From NCBI GenBank assembly GCA_040389065.1, contig JAZKAR010000018.1, forward strand, positions 8,096-72,095: DNA of 64,000 bases. The letters are read 5' to 3'. The number at the start of each line of letters is the position of its first letter. Within the stretch, counting starts at the first letter, position 1. Positions 49,832 to 59,487 of this stretch are shown piece by piece. Source of the stretch: JAZKAR01 sp040389065 (lineage in GTDB: Bacteria > Pseudomonadota > Gammaproteobacteria > Burkholderiales > Casimicrobiaceae). The notes below the pieces were generated by a model. The model ran no database searches. It was given only the letters and a program-made list of their open reading frames with translations, and was not told where the DNA came from. The translations under genes were made by a program, and so were the position numbers.

Positions 49832-49909
49832 CTAGTGCCTCTTCAAGCCTAAAACCTAGGGTAAAAATTGATAGATTCTCTTTCAGGGCAAGACGCGAAA
49901 AGGCACTAG
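49832..49909. repeat. Palindromic element B, copy 3 (diverged)
   Basis: Ends CTAGTGCCTCTTC and GAAAAGGCACTAG. Inside, GCCTAAAAC, GGGTAAAAATT and CAAGACGCGAAAAGGC follow the order of the left half of copy 1 (CATCTAAAAACG, GGGTAGAACG, CAAGGCGCGAAGAGGC). Between the carbonic anhydrase gene and rapZ. Confidence 0.6.
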
Positions 49910-49941
49910 AATCGCAAATTAAAACCCTTGGAGAAAAAAAC

Positions 49942-50793
49942 ATGCGGTGGTTAATCCTTGCAGGCACGTCAGGAGCAGGAAAAAGTGTGGCGCTTGGTGC
50001 GCTTGAAGATGTAGGATTTCACTGCGTAAATAATCTTCCCCCTAGTCTTTTGCTACAATTTAGTCTTTTCCTTCACAGCACAGAACATCAACGCGTTGCA
50101 GTCAGCTTAGATACTAAAACATCAGGACAACTTGAACTTTTACCGGCTATGTTAAAAGCCTTGCGCCTGCAAGATATCAATGTTCAATTTATGTTTTTAG
50201 ATGCCAAAGTGGAAACGCTGGTTAAACGATTTTCTGAAACGCGCAGGCGGCATCCTTTAGATGATGGGCAACGTACACTTAGAGAATGCGTCACGCAAGA
50301 AAAAAACTTGCTTGCTGACATTCGTGACATTGACTATCAGCTTGATACTAGTGAATTACGGCCTACTGCCTTGAGAGCTTGGGTAAAAGAGCTTGTTCAA
50401 GTAACAGGTAAACAACTCGTTTTACAATTTCAATCTTTTGGCTTCAAGCATGCGGTACCTCAAGATATTGATTTTGTTTTTGATGTGCGCTGCTTACCTA
50501 ACCCTTATTATGAACCGACATTAGCCCCTCTTACAGGACTTGATACGCCGGTTAAAGACTTCTTGCATCAAATTCCTGCTGCCCAAGAAATGGTTAACCA
50601 TATTGAGAAATTTATTGAAAATTGGTTGCCTGCATTTGAGCGAGACCAACGCAGTTATTTAACGATTGCGATTGGTTGTACAGGCGGTCAACATCGATCT
50701 GTTTATATTGTTGAGCAATTAGCCGCTCTTTTCAAAAAGCAAGGACGCGAAATTCTTATTCGCCATCGTGAACTAAGTGCAAAAAATCCCTGA
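49942..50793 (+). CDS. rapZ: RNase adapter RapZ
   Basis: 283 residues. Walker A GTSGAGKSVALGALED at the N-terminus, and the C-terminal GCTGGQHRSVYIVEQLA. RapZ in E. coli steers decay of the GlmZ small RNA and so controls GlmS; here the RNA partner is unknown. GGAG precedes the ATG. Confidence 0.93.
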   Translation: MRWLILAGTSGAGKSVALGALEDVGFHCVNNLPPSLLLQFSLFLHSTEHQRVAVSLDTKTSGQLELLPAMLKALRLQDINVQFMFLDAKVETLVKRFSETRRRHPLDDGQRTLRECVTQEKNLLADIRDIDYQLDTSELRPTALRAWVKELVQVTGKQLVLQFQSFGFKHAVPQDIDFVFDVRCLPNPYYEPTLAPLTGLDTPVKDFLHQIPAAQEMVNHIEKFIENWLPAFERDQRSYLTIAIGCTGGQHRSVYIVEQLAALFKKQGREILIRHRELSAKNP

Positions 50794-50822
50794 TCTGTGG
50801 CTTACAAGATTTATAATTTATC

Positions 50823-50905
50823 TTAGAAGTTACGCAGCTAATTTTTTTAGCGTATAGGTAAGTTGCCATATGTAGATAGAATTCACCTGCGTAACCTTTC
50901 TCTTA
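50823..50905. repeat. Palindromic element A, copy 7
   Basis: Ends TTAGAAGTTACGCAGCTAA and CACCTGCGTAACCTTTCTC. Interior shortened and decayed. Between rapZ and the ABC transporter operon. Confidence 0.7.
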
Positions 50906-50997
50906 AGATAAATAGTAGAGGGTGGTGCACGATTAAATTTTTTTAATCGTTTTAGGTTAAAATAGGCGTTCTTTTAATTTTTTATATTGAAACCGCT

Positions 50998-51861
50998 ATG
51001 ATCGGGCAGATTATTGTTTCAGGTATTCTAACGGGACTTCTCTATGCATTGATAGCATTTGGATTTCAACTTACCTATGCCACCAGTAAAACTGCCAATT
51101 TTGGGCAAGGCTCACTTGTCATGTTAGGAGGGCTTTTAACTGCCATTATCGCTCCTAAATTCGGTTATATAGCGGCATTACCTGTGATTATGATTGCATG
51201 CGCTGTTTTGGGAGTGATGATTAATTACTTATGTATTCGTCCTTCATTACGTAATACAGAAAGTGCAAATAGCTGGATTGTGGCAACAATTGCTTTTGGT
51301 ATTATTTTAATCGGCGCGCAGGAAATGATTTTTGGGAAAAACGAGCTGAGTATTGCCACCCCATTTTCTGAAGATCCTTTAAGTTTTGGCAATATTAATA
51401 TCCTTCCTCATGAAGGCTTTATCGCACTTCTTGTCCTTACTATTACCTTCCTCTTAGATCGCTTTTATCATTCCCGATGGGGTAAAGCATTTGAAGCTGT
51501 TTCTTATGATCGTTACGCTGCCCAGCTTCAAGGTATTCCTGCTGAAAAAATCATTCTAGGTTCGTATATTGCTTCCTCTATTCTAGCGGGTATTGCAGGA
51601 TGGGCTGTTTCTCCTATTACTGGCGCAGGTATTACACTCGAGATGCTAGGTATTAAAAGTTTCTGCGCCGCGGTAGTAGGGTCACTTTCTTCTACACGAG
51701 GCGCTCTATTAGCTGGAGCGTTAATTGGTGTGCTAGAGAATCTAGCAGCTTTTTTACTCCCGTCAGGATTCCGGGCGCTCCCAGCGCTTATTCTCTGCGC
51801 TCTAGTTATTACCTTTCGCCCTACTGGGCTTTTCGGCAAAGCAACTATTAACAAAGTATAA
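50998..51861 (+). CDS. LivH/UrtB-type ABC permease
   Basis: 287 residues, about eight transmembrane segments. TGLLYALIAFGFQLTYATSK start and ITGAGITLEMLGIKSFCAAVVG match the LivH family. Forms half of the membrane channel with the LivM domain of the next gene, 2 bp downstream. No strong ribosome-binding site. Confidence 0.88.
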   Translation: MIGQIIVSGILTGLLYALIAFGFQLTYATSKTANFGQGSLVMLGGLLTAIIAPKFGYIAALPVIMIACAVLGVMINYLCIRPSLRNTESANSWIVATIAFGIILIGAQEMIFGKNELSIATPFSEDPLSFGNINILPHEGFIALLVLTITFLLDRFYHSRWGKAFEAVSYDRYAAQLQGIPAEKIILGSYIASSILAGIAGWAVSPITGAGITLEMLGIKSFCAAVVGSLSSTRGALLAGALIGVLENLAAFLLPSGFRALPALILCALVITFRPTGLFGKATINKV

Positions 51862-51863
51862 AA

Positions 51864-53639
51864 ATGACTTTCAAAACAAAGCTTACTACCTGGCTGCCTG
51901 AAATAGATATAGCATTCCCTGGCTTGCTTATAATATTAGCAGCCTTGTTTCCTTTTTGGTCATCCACCCCTGCATATACCGGACAAATTATTTTACTCGG
52001 GGCAATTTATGCGATTGCCTTATTAGGTTTAGATTTGATTGTGGGCTATGCAGGCGCGTTAAGCATTGGTCACGCAGCTTTATTTGGAGTGGGTGCCTAT
52101 ACCACAGGCGTCCTTACCCTTCAGGCAGGCTTTCCTGGTTGGTTAGCTTTACCTATTAGTGCCATCTTAGCGGGATGTGCAGGATGGCTTATGTCATTAC
52201 CCTTGTTAAAAGCTAATGATAAATATGTAGCATTAGGAACACTTGTATTTGGTCTCAGCGCTTCTATTATTTTCAATGAATGGAATAGTATTACGGGGGG
52301 ATCAATAGGATTAACCTTACCGCCCCAACGATGGGCAGGTCTACAACTATCTACTTATCATTACACTTATCTTGCCCTCATACTTTTAGTGCTTTCAATT
52401 AAAATCATTAATACTCTTACACAAAGCTCTTTAGGCCGTGCTTTTGAAGCCATGCGCGATGCACCAATTGCAGCAGAGTGTATGGGTATACATGTTAATC
52501 GTCATAAACAAGGTTCTTTTGTGATGGGCGGATTATTTGCTGGTTTAGCGGGTGGTCTTTTTGCACTTTCACAAGGCTATATTGCGTCATCAAGCTTTTC
52601 ATTTGAAATGTCTGTCAATTTTTTACTTGCTCTAATGCTAGGAGGAAAGAAAAGTAGATTAGGTATTTTATTAGGTGCCGCAGTTGTTATTTTTCTTCCA
52701 TTAATGCTTTCCTCTATCATGGAATGGCACCCTATTATTTATGGCGGACTCATTTTATTAGCCACTTATGTATTACCAGGTGGAATAGTTAGTCTTTTGC
52801 CACATAAATATACCTCGAAAAAAACATATATTGCTCCAGTATCGCATGATCAAAAAGCTATTCATCTGACTTCTCATACTACGATAGATACTTCAATCTT
52901 AGCACTTGATAATGTCAGTATGCGCTTTGATGCTTTTTATGCCCTCAAAAATGTAACATTACATATCAAACCAGGAACTATCGCCGGTATTATTGGCCCT
53001 AACGGTGCAGGTAAATCAACTCTTATTAATATTCTAACTGGCATCTATACTCAAACCGATGGAGATATTTCATTTTGTGATCAGTCGACTCATAGCTGGG
53101 CTACTTCTAAGCTTGCTCAAGCAGGGATAGCGCGAACATTTCAAAACCTTCAAATATTTTGCGGCCTCAGCGTTTTAGAAAATATATTAGTTGGATTACA
53201 TCATTGCCATGAAAATAATCCTTTAAAAATAGCTACCGGCTTGCACACAAAAAAAGACTTTACGGCCTATGAGCGTGCTTGGTCATTATTGCATCTCGTC
53301 AATCTGCACGAATATGCGCATACACTTGCGAGTGCTTTAAGCTATGGGCAAAAGCGCTTTCTAGAAATTGCACGTGCTTTGGCGTGTAATCCCAAATTAT
53401 TACTTTTAGATGAGCCTGCTGCCGGAATGCGTGGTGCTGACTTAGAGCAACTTAAAGTACTTATCCAGTCTATCCGCAGACATGGCATCGCTGTGCTTTT
53501 GATTGAGCACCATATAGATATTATTACTACACTTTCAGACCATATTTTTGCATTTAACTTTGGAGAACTGATCGCTCATGGAAGCCCTGAGCATGTCATT
53601 ACCCATCATGCGGTAAAAGAAGCTTACTTAGGAAGTTAA
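51864..53639 (+). CDS. Fused LivM-LivG permease-ATPase
   Basis: 591 residues. Residues 1-320 are a LivM/UrtC-type permease with GLDLIVGYAGALSIGHAALFG. Residues about 345-591 are an ABC ATPase: Walker A GPNGAGKSTLIN, signature LSYGQKRFLEIARAL, Walker B KLLLLDEPAAG, and H-loop LIEHHID. Some LivM-LivG fusions exist in proteobacteria. Energises uptake of branched amino acids, urea or related solutes; the substrate is unassigned. Confidence 0.88.
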   Translation: MTFKTKLTTWLPEIDIAFPGLLIILAALFPFWSSTPAYTGQIILLGAIYAIALLGLDLIVGYAGALSIGHAALFGVGAYTTGVLTLQAGFPGWLALPISAILAGCAGWLMSLPLLKANDKYVALGTLVFGLSASIIFNEWNSITGGSIGLTLPPQRWAGLQLSTYHYTYLALILLVLSIKIINTLTQSSLGRAFEAMRDAPIAAECMGIHVNRHKQGSFVMGGLFAGLAGGLFALSQGYIASSSFSFEMSVNFLLALMLGGKKSRLGILLGAAVVIFLPLMLSSIMEWHPIIYGGLILLATYVLPGGIVSLLPHKYTSKKTYIAPVSHDQKAIHLTSHTTIDTSILALDNVSMRFDAFYALKNVTLHIKPGTIAGIIGPNGAGKSTLINILTGIYTQTDGDISFCDQSTHSWATSKLAQAGIARTFQNLQIFCGLSVLENILVGLHHCHENNPLKIATGLHTKKDFTAYERAWSLLHLVNLHEYAHTLASALSYGQKRFLEIARALACNPKLLLLDEPAAGMRGADLEQLKVLIQSIRRHGIAVLLIEHHIDIITTLSDHIFAFNFGELIAHGSPEHVITHHAVKEAYLGS

Positions 53640-53746
53640 CAAAATGCTATAGGCTTAAGGTTTTTGATAAATAGCTTTATCTCTTAAGTTATATTGTTGC
53701 TAGAAAATTTTGCACCGATACATAGTGTAATGATCAGGATGTATAT

Positions 53747-54445
53747 ATGCTTTCACTTGAAAATATTAGCGGGGGTTATGCTGAACGCCCAGTGTTGAAC
53801 AATATCTCTTTACGTATAAGACCTGGACAAGTTATTTCTATTTTAGGTGCTAATGGCGCAGGCAAAACTTCTACTTTACGTGCAATTTCGGGAGCACTAC
53901 CGATTGCCAAAGGCATTATACGCTTTGAAGATACCGATATCTCGCACCTCCCACCTGATCGCCGAGCGCGCTTAGGCATTGCACATGTGCCTGAAGGACG
54001 CCGTATTTTTGGCACACTCAGTGTTAAAGAGAATCTTCTATTAGGCAGTACACGTCTTAAGCGCGCGGATCCTCAAGTCGAGGAAGAAATATTTCATTTA
54101 TTTCCTCGACTCAAAGAACGCTATCATCAGCGAGGCGGAACGCTTTCAGGAGGAGAACAGCAAATGTTAGCGATTGGGCGCGCGTTAATGTCTAAACCCA
54201 AACTGCTGATTCTTGACGAACCCTCTATGGGTCTAGCCCCTAAAATTGTAGATGAAGTTTTTCAAGCGCTTCTTCATCTTAAAACTCAAGGTCTCACCCT
54301 TTTATTAGTAGAGCAATATGCTAAAAGAGCCTTAGCACTCAGCACAGAGGCTTATGTTCTTAATCAAGGAGAAGTTATTCTCCATGATACTGCAGAGAAT
54401 TTGCTTAATAACGATGATCATTTACACAAGTGTTATTTAACCTAG
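53747..54445 (+). CDS. LivF-type ABC ATPase
   Basis: 232 residues. Walker A GANGAGKTSTLRAI, signature LSGGEQQMLAIGRAL, Walker B LLILDEPSMGLAP, and LVEQYAKRAL. Second ATPase of the transporter. 107 bp after the fused gene. No substrate-binding protein gene is in the operon or the window. Confidence 0.9.
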   Translation: MLSLENISGGYAERPVLNNISLRIRPGQVISILGANGAGKTSTLRAISGALPIAKGIIRFEDTDISHLPPDRRARLGIAHVPEGRRIFGTLSVKENLLLGSTRLKRADPQVEEEIFHLFPRLKERYHQRGGTLSGGEQQMLAIGRALMSKPKLLILDEPSMGLAPKIVDEVFQALLHLKTQGLTLLLVEQYAKRALALSTEAYVLNQGEVILHDTAENLLNNDDHLHKCYLT

Positions 54446-54487
54446 TGCTTTGCCAAATGAAATTTAAAAAAAACCATCAGTTAAAAT

Positions 54488-54531
54488 AATTCCCCTCATA
54501 AAGGTATGATCTAAGCTTTATGAGGGGAATT
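54488..54531. terminator. Bidirectional terminator between the ABC operon and ntrX
   Basis: A perfect 16-bp stem AATTCCCCTCATAAAG / CTTTATGAGGGGAATT with a 12-nt loop. It serves the converging livF and ntrX transcripts. Confidence 0.85.
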
Positions 54532-54559
54532 CTTATATCATTATTATTAAAGTTTATAA

Positions 54560-55858
54560 TTATGAACTTGGGCTTTCACGATTAATGCCCAATTGCTTTA
54601 ATTTACGATATAAGTGCGTGCGCTCAAGACCTGAACGCTCTGCAATTTGGCTCATACCTAAGGTAGTTCTATGCAATAAATATTCGAAATACGTTCTTTC
54701 GAAACATTCCCTTGCTTCCCTTAGCGATAGCGCAAACCACTGAGAATCTACTGAAGGGGAGGCAGGTAAGGCAAGCTCTAATTTATCTGATGCTCCTTTT
54801 TCTGGTTCTAAGGGAGCGTCAGGTGTCAAAGCTTGCTCAGCTAACTGTAGCGTAATATTGCCATCTGAGGCTAAGGCAGCTAAGCGCATTACAACGGCAC
54901 TTAACTCTACTTCATTGCCCCACCAAGCTTGTCCTTTAAAACATTCTAATGCTTCTACAGTAATAGAAAATGGCGTGCTATCAGAACAAAACCGTTTACG
55001 CATACGCTCCAAAACTGTTTCTGGCTCAGAACGCATTTGATCACGCACAGAAGGTAAAATAACGCGAGAACGCATTAAAACCTTCCATTCTTCCCCTTGC
55101 AAAGATAATTTACTTGCCCATAAGGCGTCAGGCCAGTTTGTAGAGGTAATTACCCAAACATTGTGCTTATGCGCTTGCTGCAAGACAAACTGTAAGCCTT
55201 TGCGTTGTACAGAGGTATAACGCTCTATATTTGGACACCACAATACGCCATTTTTAGCATTTTGGAATAACTTAGCAGGTGCATTCACTAATTCTGAAGG
55301 AGAATTAATCTCAGTCCAGATATCCACAGCAGAGCGTAAAGCATTTACTACTGCATCTTGACCCGTAGCAACCTCTCCGCTTAAACAAAAAGCAGTCCGA
55401 TTATTAAAATGGGTTTGTATTTGCTTGCGCACCGCACTATGGGTAACATCATCTCCCAACCCAGATAAATCGAGCAATGCGTGCCCAGGTTGTGCTTGTT
55501 TTAAGGCATGCTCAACGGTTTCAAGAAGTTTTTGCAGTGTAATAGGCTTTTCCAAAAAACCTACTGCGCCAAGCTGCTGCGCTTCTTTAGCTTGTTCTAT
55601 GCTGCCATGACCCGACATCATCACAACAGGCATACTTAACCACCCCTGTGCCACCCATTCTTTAAGTAAGGTTAAACCATCTCTGTCGGGCATCCAAATA
55701 TCCAACAGCACCATAGAAGGTTGTCGTTTTTGACGATACAGAGAAGCCTGCTCAGCATTTTCCGCAATGCTTACTACATAGCCCTCATCTGTCAAAATTT
55801 CAGACAGGAGCTCACGAATTCCTAGCTCATCATCTACAACTAAAATCTCGTGCTGCAT
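54560..55858 (-). CDS. ntrX: NtrX-type response regulator with a dead AAA+ domain
   Basis: 432 residues. The receiver is intact (VVDDELG, phospho-Asp in VLLDIWMPDRDG, Lys in FLEKP). The central domain is where sigma-54 activators have GExGTGKE, GAFTGA and LFLDE; here these positions read SGEVATGQDAV, nothing recognisable, and GVLWCPNIE. The C-terminal Fis-type helix-turn-helix remains (ERSGLERTHLYRKLKQLGI). It probably binds DNA but cannot remodel sigma-54 polymerase. 4 bp after ntrY. Confidence 0.88.
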   Translation of the reverse strand: MQHEILVVDDELGIRELLSEILTDEGYVVSIAENAEQASLYRQKRQPSMVLLDIWMPDRDGLTLLKEWVAQGWLSMPVVMMSGHGSIEQAKEAQQLGAVGFLEKPITLQKLLETVEHALKQAQPGHALLDLSGLGDDVTHSAVRKQIQTHFNNRTAFCLSGEVATGQDAVVNALRSAVDIWTEINSPSELVNAPAKLFQNAKNGVLWCPNIERYTSVQRKGLQFVLQQAHKHNVWVITSTNWPDALWASKLSLQGEEWKVLMRSRVILPSVRDQMRSEPETVLERMRKRFCSDSTPFSITVEALECFKGQAWWGNEVELSAVVMRLAALASDGNITLQLAEQALTPDAPLEPEKGASDKLELALPASPSVDSQWFALSLREARECFERTYFEYLLHRTTLGMSQIAERSGLERTHLYRKLKQLGINRESPSS

Positions 55859-55862
55859 ACTG

Positions 55863-58121
55863 TTACGCCTTCCCTTCCGAAACCATTTCCATCGTTTCCT
55901 CTACCAATTCTATATCCTCCGGAATCCATGTAGGCAATTGTACCCTCACACACGCTCCGCCTTGAAATCCCTCATGGGTTGCGCTTAGCAACTGTACAGC
56001 ACCACCATGCTCCTCCACAATTTTTTTTACTATCGCTAATCCTAGACCAGTACCTTTAGCCTTCGTTGTCATATACGGCTCAAACATACGATCCATTCGC
56101 TCTGCCTGCCAGCCTGAACCATTATCCTCTAACGTCATATCCCATAAGTTACCCCTATTTACTGTGCTTAATCTCAATCGGGGAGCAACTCCGTCATGTA
56201 CAGCATCTACAGCATTTTGCATAAGGTTATGCCACACTTGTCGAAGCCTCGTCACCTCACCATTCACAAAATAAAATTCAGCATCAAAGGCAACTTCTAT
56301 TTGTATAGGGTGTGCCTCATATAATGCCAAAACATCTCGCCAAAGCGCGTGACAATCAACAGGCTGCCAGTTTTTAGGCCCCACCTTTTTAGCGTAAATA
56401 GCAAACTCATCAACCATTGACTTAAGCGCTTGTACTTGTCGAATAATCGTTTGAGTACTTCGCGCCAGCAATGACTGCCCTGCTTCATCTAAACTTTCTC
56501 GCAACTTAAAGTCTAAACGCTCTGCAGAAAGTTGAATGGGTGTCAGCGGATTTTTAATTTCATGCGCTAAGCGACGCGCCACTTCACCCCATGCTGCCTC
56601 TCGTTGAGCTTGCAACAATACTGAGATATCGTCAAAAACAACCACGAACCCATTAAGTGACGACGTCTTTAACGGCGAACCACGCACTAATAATATACGG
56701 GAAATCCCTTGTATATCTACAACAATCTGCTCTTGCCAACTAGTTTGTTCAGGATTTGCTATCCAGCGCTTCAAAGGTTGAGCAAAATTTGATAGTGTTT
56801 CAGGCCAAAAAGCAGGTGCAACGCCAATTAAAGCCTCAAAATCATGTTGCAGAATAACAGAAGCGCCAGCATTCGCTGATCTTAAAAACGCTTGTTCATC
56901 TAGTGCCAAAACGCCTGCTGATAAGTGTCTTAATACTCCTTCCAAATAGGCTCGTGCATCTTCTAATGCTTGCTGACGTTCTGCAGCCTGTTGTTTAAAT
57001 TCAGATAACTGCATTGTCATCGTATTAAACGATGCTGTTAAGACACCTAATTCATCATCAGACTGTACAGGAGGACGATGCGAAAAATCTCCTACTGCCA
57101 ACGCTTTTGTGCCTTCTGCCAACAGCGCCAGCGGTGTACTTATTCTCTCCGAAAGCACAAAACCTACCGCTAATGCGACCAATACTGCTAGTACTAGGGT
57201 TAAAGTCAGCCCTACTGTATATAACCGCTGAACAAAAGGTCTGACCAGATCAAGGCGTTTATAACTATCACGTCCATTTTGAACTTGTTCAGCATCACGC
57301 CTTAAGTTATCAGGAACAGGATGAATAGATTGTAATAGCATAATCTGCCCCTGCCTGACTACTGGCACACTAACTTTAAATACTAACCCATACGTTGGAT
57401 GAGTTTCTAACGCTTGATATGGCTGATATACTCTAAAAGCTCTTAATGCATCTGGATTAGGCCAATCTGGCCAGCCCTTAGTACTAGCACTTGCAAAACC
57501 TATTAGTTTTATTCGCTGCGAAAAAAGCGCCAGCTCATGTAATCCTGATTGCTCTCGCAATGTTCCTAATCTCGCTGCGTCAGTTCTTGCAGAGGGTATA
57601 ATGAGATTTTGGGATAAATTTTCTGTTTTAAGAACTGCATCACGCAGTAAGTATTCAAACGTATTACGCCCGAGATTCACTGCACTTTCTAACGCACGGT
57701 CAATTTCTGTTACAAACCATGGCTCAACATTACGGGCTAAAAATTGTACAGATACGGTATACAAAACAATCCCAGGAATAACAGCCACTAAACCAAACAA
57801 CGTTACCAACCGCCGCGTTAAACGAGCACCAAACCGTTTCTCTCGCCCGTCTTTCCATAAACGCCAGGTTTGCCGCAATACCACCCCTACAACAATGGTA
57901 CTCATTAGCACCATACCCAAACCTACACCGGTTGAGTAGCGTTCATTCATTCGGCTAAAATCATTGGCTGTCCAAGCCAATAGAGCCAAGCAGGCCACAC
58001 TTAAAACAATAACCAATACCAATGATAAAGGTACAGCTTTAAAGCGACTTAATATTCTTCTGAAGGTTGCAACCCATTTATGTTTATCTAGCTTTAAAGA
58101 CTGACTGACCATCGAATCCAC
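55863..58121 (-). CDS. ntrY: NtrY-type membrane sensor histidine kinase
   Basis: 752 residues from a GTG at 58121 (ATG at 58112 is equally possible). N-terminal transmembrane segments (about 35-115 and 300-325), HAMP with LSERISTPLALLAEGTKALA, a PAS-like region, HisKA with RRLAHEIKNPLTPIQLSAERL, and HATPase with HNLMQNAVDAV, DNGSGW and TTKAKGTGLGLAIVKKIVEEHGG. Senses an envelope or redox/nitrogen signal and phosphorylates NtrX. Overlaps DUF4390 by up to 28 bp. Confidence 0.93.
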   Translation of the reverse strand: MDSMVSQSLKLDKHKWVATFRRILSRFKAVPLSLVLVIVLSVACLALLAWTANDFSRMNERYSTGVGLGMVLMSTIVVGVVLRQTWRLWKDGREKRFGARLTRRLVTLFGLVAVIPGIVLYTVSVQFLARNVEPWFVTEIDRALESAVNLGRNTFEYLLRDAVLKTENLSQNLIIPSARTDAARLGTLREQSGLHELALFSQRIKLIGFASASTKGWPDWPNPDALRAFRVYQPYQALETHPTYGLVFKVSVPVVRQGQIMLLQSIHPVPDNLRRDAEQVQNGRDSYKRLDLVRPFVQRLYTVGLTLTLVLAVLVALAVGFVLSERISTPLALLAEGTKALAVGDFSHRPPVQSDDELGVLTASFNTMTMQLSEFKQQAAERQQALEDARAYLEGVLRHLSAGVLALDEQAFLRSANAGASVILQHDFEALIGVAPAFWPETLSNFAQPLKRWIANPEQTSWQEQIVVDIQGISRILLVRGSPLKTSSLNGFVVVFDDISVLLQAQREAAWGEVARRLAHEIKNPLTPIQLSAERLDFKLRESLDEAGQSLLARSTQTIIRQVQALKSMVDEFAIYAKKVGPKNWQPVDCHALWRDVLALYEAHPIQIEVAFDAEFYFVNGEVTRLRQVWHNLMQNAVDAVHDGVAPRLRLSTVNRGNLWDMTLEDNGSGWQAERMDRMFEPYMTTKAKGTGLGLAIVKKIVEEHGGAVQLLSATHEGFQGGACVRVQLPTWIPEDIELVEETMEMVSEGKA

Positions 58122-58699
58122 TCAGATGAAAGAGACCATTCTTTTTGATTTAAAACCCCTAACTGGAGCGGCGTAGGTAAACGAGTTGAATCAAACCGTA
58201 ATCGAACTTTAGCCTCAAAGTTTCCTTTTGGTAAAACGTGCCGATCAGCCACTCGCCAGGCATAAGACTTTTGTAATAATCTCATAGCATCAGCTAAAGT
58301 ACTAAGGTTTTGCTGAAATAAACCATTTGTTAAACGGTATTGCCGCGTTAATGCATGGTAATCTAAACGCCACACTTGGGAACTCGCTAATACAACATCA
58401 TCTACCCAATACCAACGTACTCTAGATAAAGAAAATTCGCGAATAAAATATAAAGGAATTCCTTTTTGCAAGGCATCTTCCATCGCTGAGGGCAATGTTA
58501 TATCAAATTGTACCTTAACCACTAAAAAATCATCTTCAATCGATGAGGAAGGAGTTTTTCCCATCGACTCAATGACAGGCTCTTGAGCAAACACCGCACT
58601 TACACATAAAAGAGTAATAAAAATTATTAATTTTTTTATAGATCGCCCAAATACTCCTTTATGCCAGAATATTTTTTGAATTGAGCGAATATTTAACAT
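58094..58699 (-). CDS. DUF4390 protein
   Basis: 201 residues. An N-terminal hydrophobic segment (about 20-38) looks like a signal peptide or anchor. The body has FDITLPSAMEDALQKGIPLYF and RLTNGLFQQNLSTLADAM, typical of DUF4390 proteins that sit ahead of ntrY in betaproteobacteria. Function unknown, probably linked to NtrY sensing. Overlaps ntrY, so translationally coupled. Confidence 0.85.
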   Translation of the reverse strand: MLNIRSIQKIFWHKGVFGRSIKKLIIFITLLCVSAVFAQEPVIESMGKTPSSSIEDDFLVVKVQFDITLPSAMEDALQKGIPLYFIREFSLSRVRWYWVDDVVLASSQVWRLDYHALTRQYRLTNGLFQQNLSTLADAMRLLQKSYAWRVADRHVLPKGNFEAKVRLRFDSTRLPTPLQLGVLNQKEWSLSSEWIRWSVSL

Positions 58700-58710
58700 T
58701 GCTTGATCCC

Positions 58711-58845
58711 CTAAGACTTTTCAGCGAGTGGTATATCTACCATCGTATACGCTAAAATTGCTGCATTACACGTAATGACTACAGCAAACCTTGGCAAACT
58801 GCCATATCGGTTTACTAAAAAGCCAATATGTGGACTACTTAACAT
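58711..58845 (-). pseudogene. Short frame resembling an MFS transporter remnant
   Basis: 44 residues, also open upstream of the ATG, with SPHIGFLVNRYGSLPRFAVV and a hydrophobic stretch. The GFLVNRYG piece resembles the cytoplasmic loop motif of major facilitator transporters. Probably decayed. Betaproteobacteria usually have rsmB here, and it is absent. Confidence 0.3.
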
Positions 58846-58917
58846 CACGGTAAGTCTTTCACTATAAACATAACGGGCAAATATGAAGCGTGTATTTTTT
58901 GTTCAGAAAAAGCTGTA

Positions 58918-59487
58918 TCAACTATTATTCCATCGTAATGCTGCGCGTGCTACACGCTCTCCTAAATAAGATGCCGTTTCTAAATCAGAACTATCGGGGG
59001 CATGCTCGGCATCTAAATCATTAGGTGCAAATGCCATAGCGCCTAAAAAACTCCCCACAGCATTTAATTTAATATTTGCATCTAAATACCCTTGACTATC
59101 TGGCAAAGCATCTAGGCCCAACCACATCATTCCGTGCTGCATCGCAAAAACATTTAACTGTTGCAATGTTGTCATTTTGTCACCAAATAAACTAGCAGAA
59201 CAGGTAAACCCTGCTGCGAGCTTATCTTTCCATAATCGTTGCTGCCAAATTTTTCCTGTTTGATCCATAAAAGATTTAAATAGGGCTGATACGCTTCCCA
59301 TATAAGTGGGAGAACCAAATATTAAAGCTGCAGCTTCTAATAAAGTTGACCAGTGTGCCTCTACATCTTCAACTTTGATCAATATAGCCTCTATCCTCTC
59401 CAGCCTAGCAGCTCCTCTTTGCACAGCTTTTGCAAGTGCTTCTGTATGGCCATACGCACTGTGATATACCACAGCGACCTTAATCAT
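58918..59487 (-). CDS. Flavodoxin-family protein (WrbA-like)
   Basis: 189 residues. FMN-binding loop VVYHSAYGHTEALA at the N-terminus, FGSPTYMGSVSA near 60, and GFTCSASLFGDKMTTLQQL. Members reduce quinones with NAD(P)H or bind FMN. Alone on its strand between ntrY and radC. Confidence 0.85.
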   Translation of the reverse strand: MIKVAVVYHSAYGHTEALAKAVQRGAARLERIEAILIKVEDVEAHWSTLLEAAALIFGSPTYMGSVSALFKSFMDQTGKIWQQRLWKDKLAAGFTCSASLFGDKMTTLQQLNVFAMQHGMMWLGLDALPDSQGYLDANIKLNAVGSFLGAMAFAPNDLDAEHAPDSSDLETASYLGERVARAALRWNNS

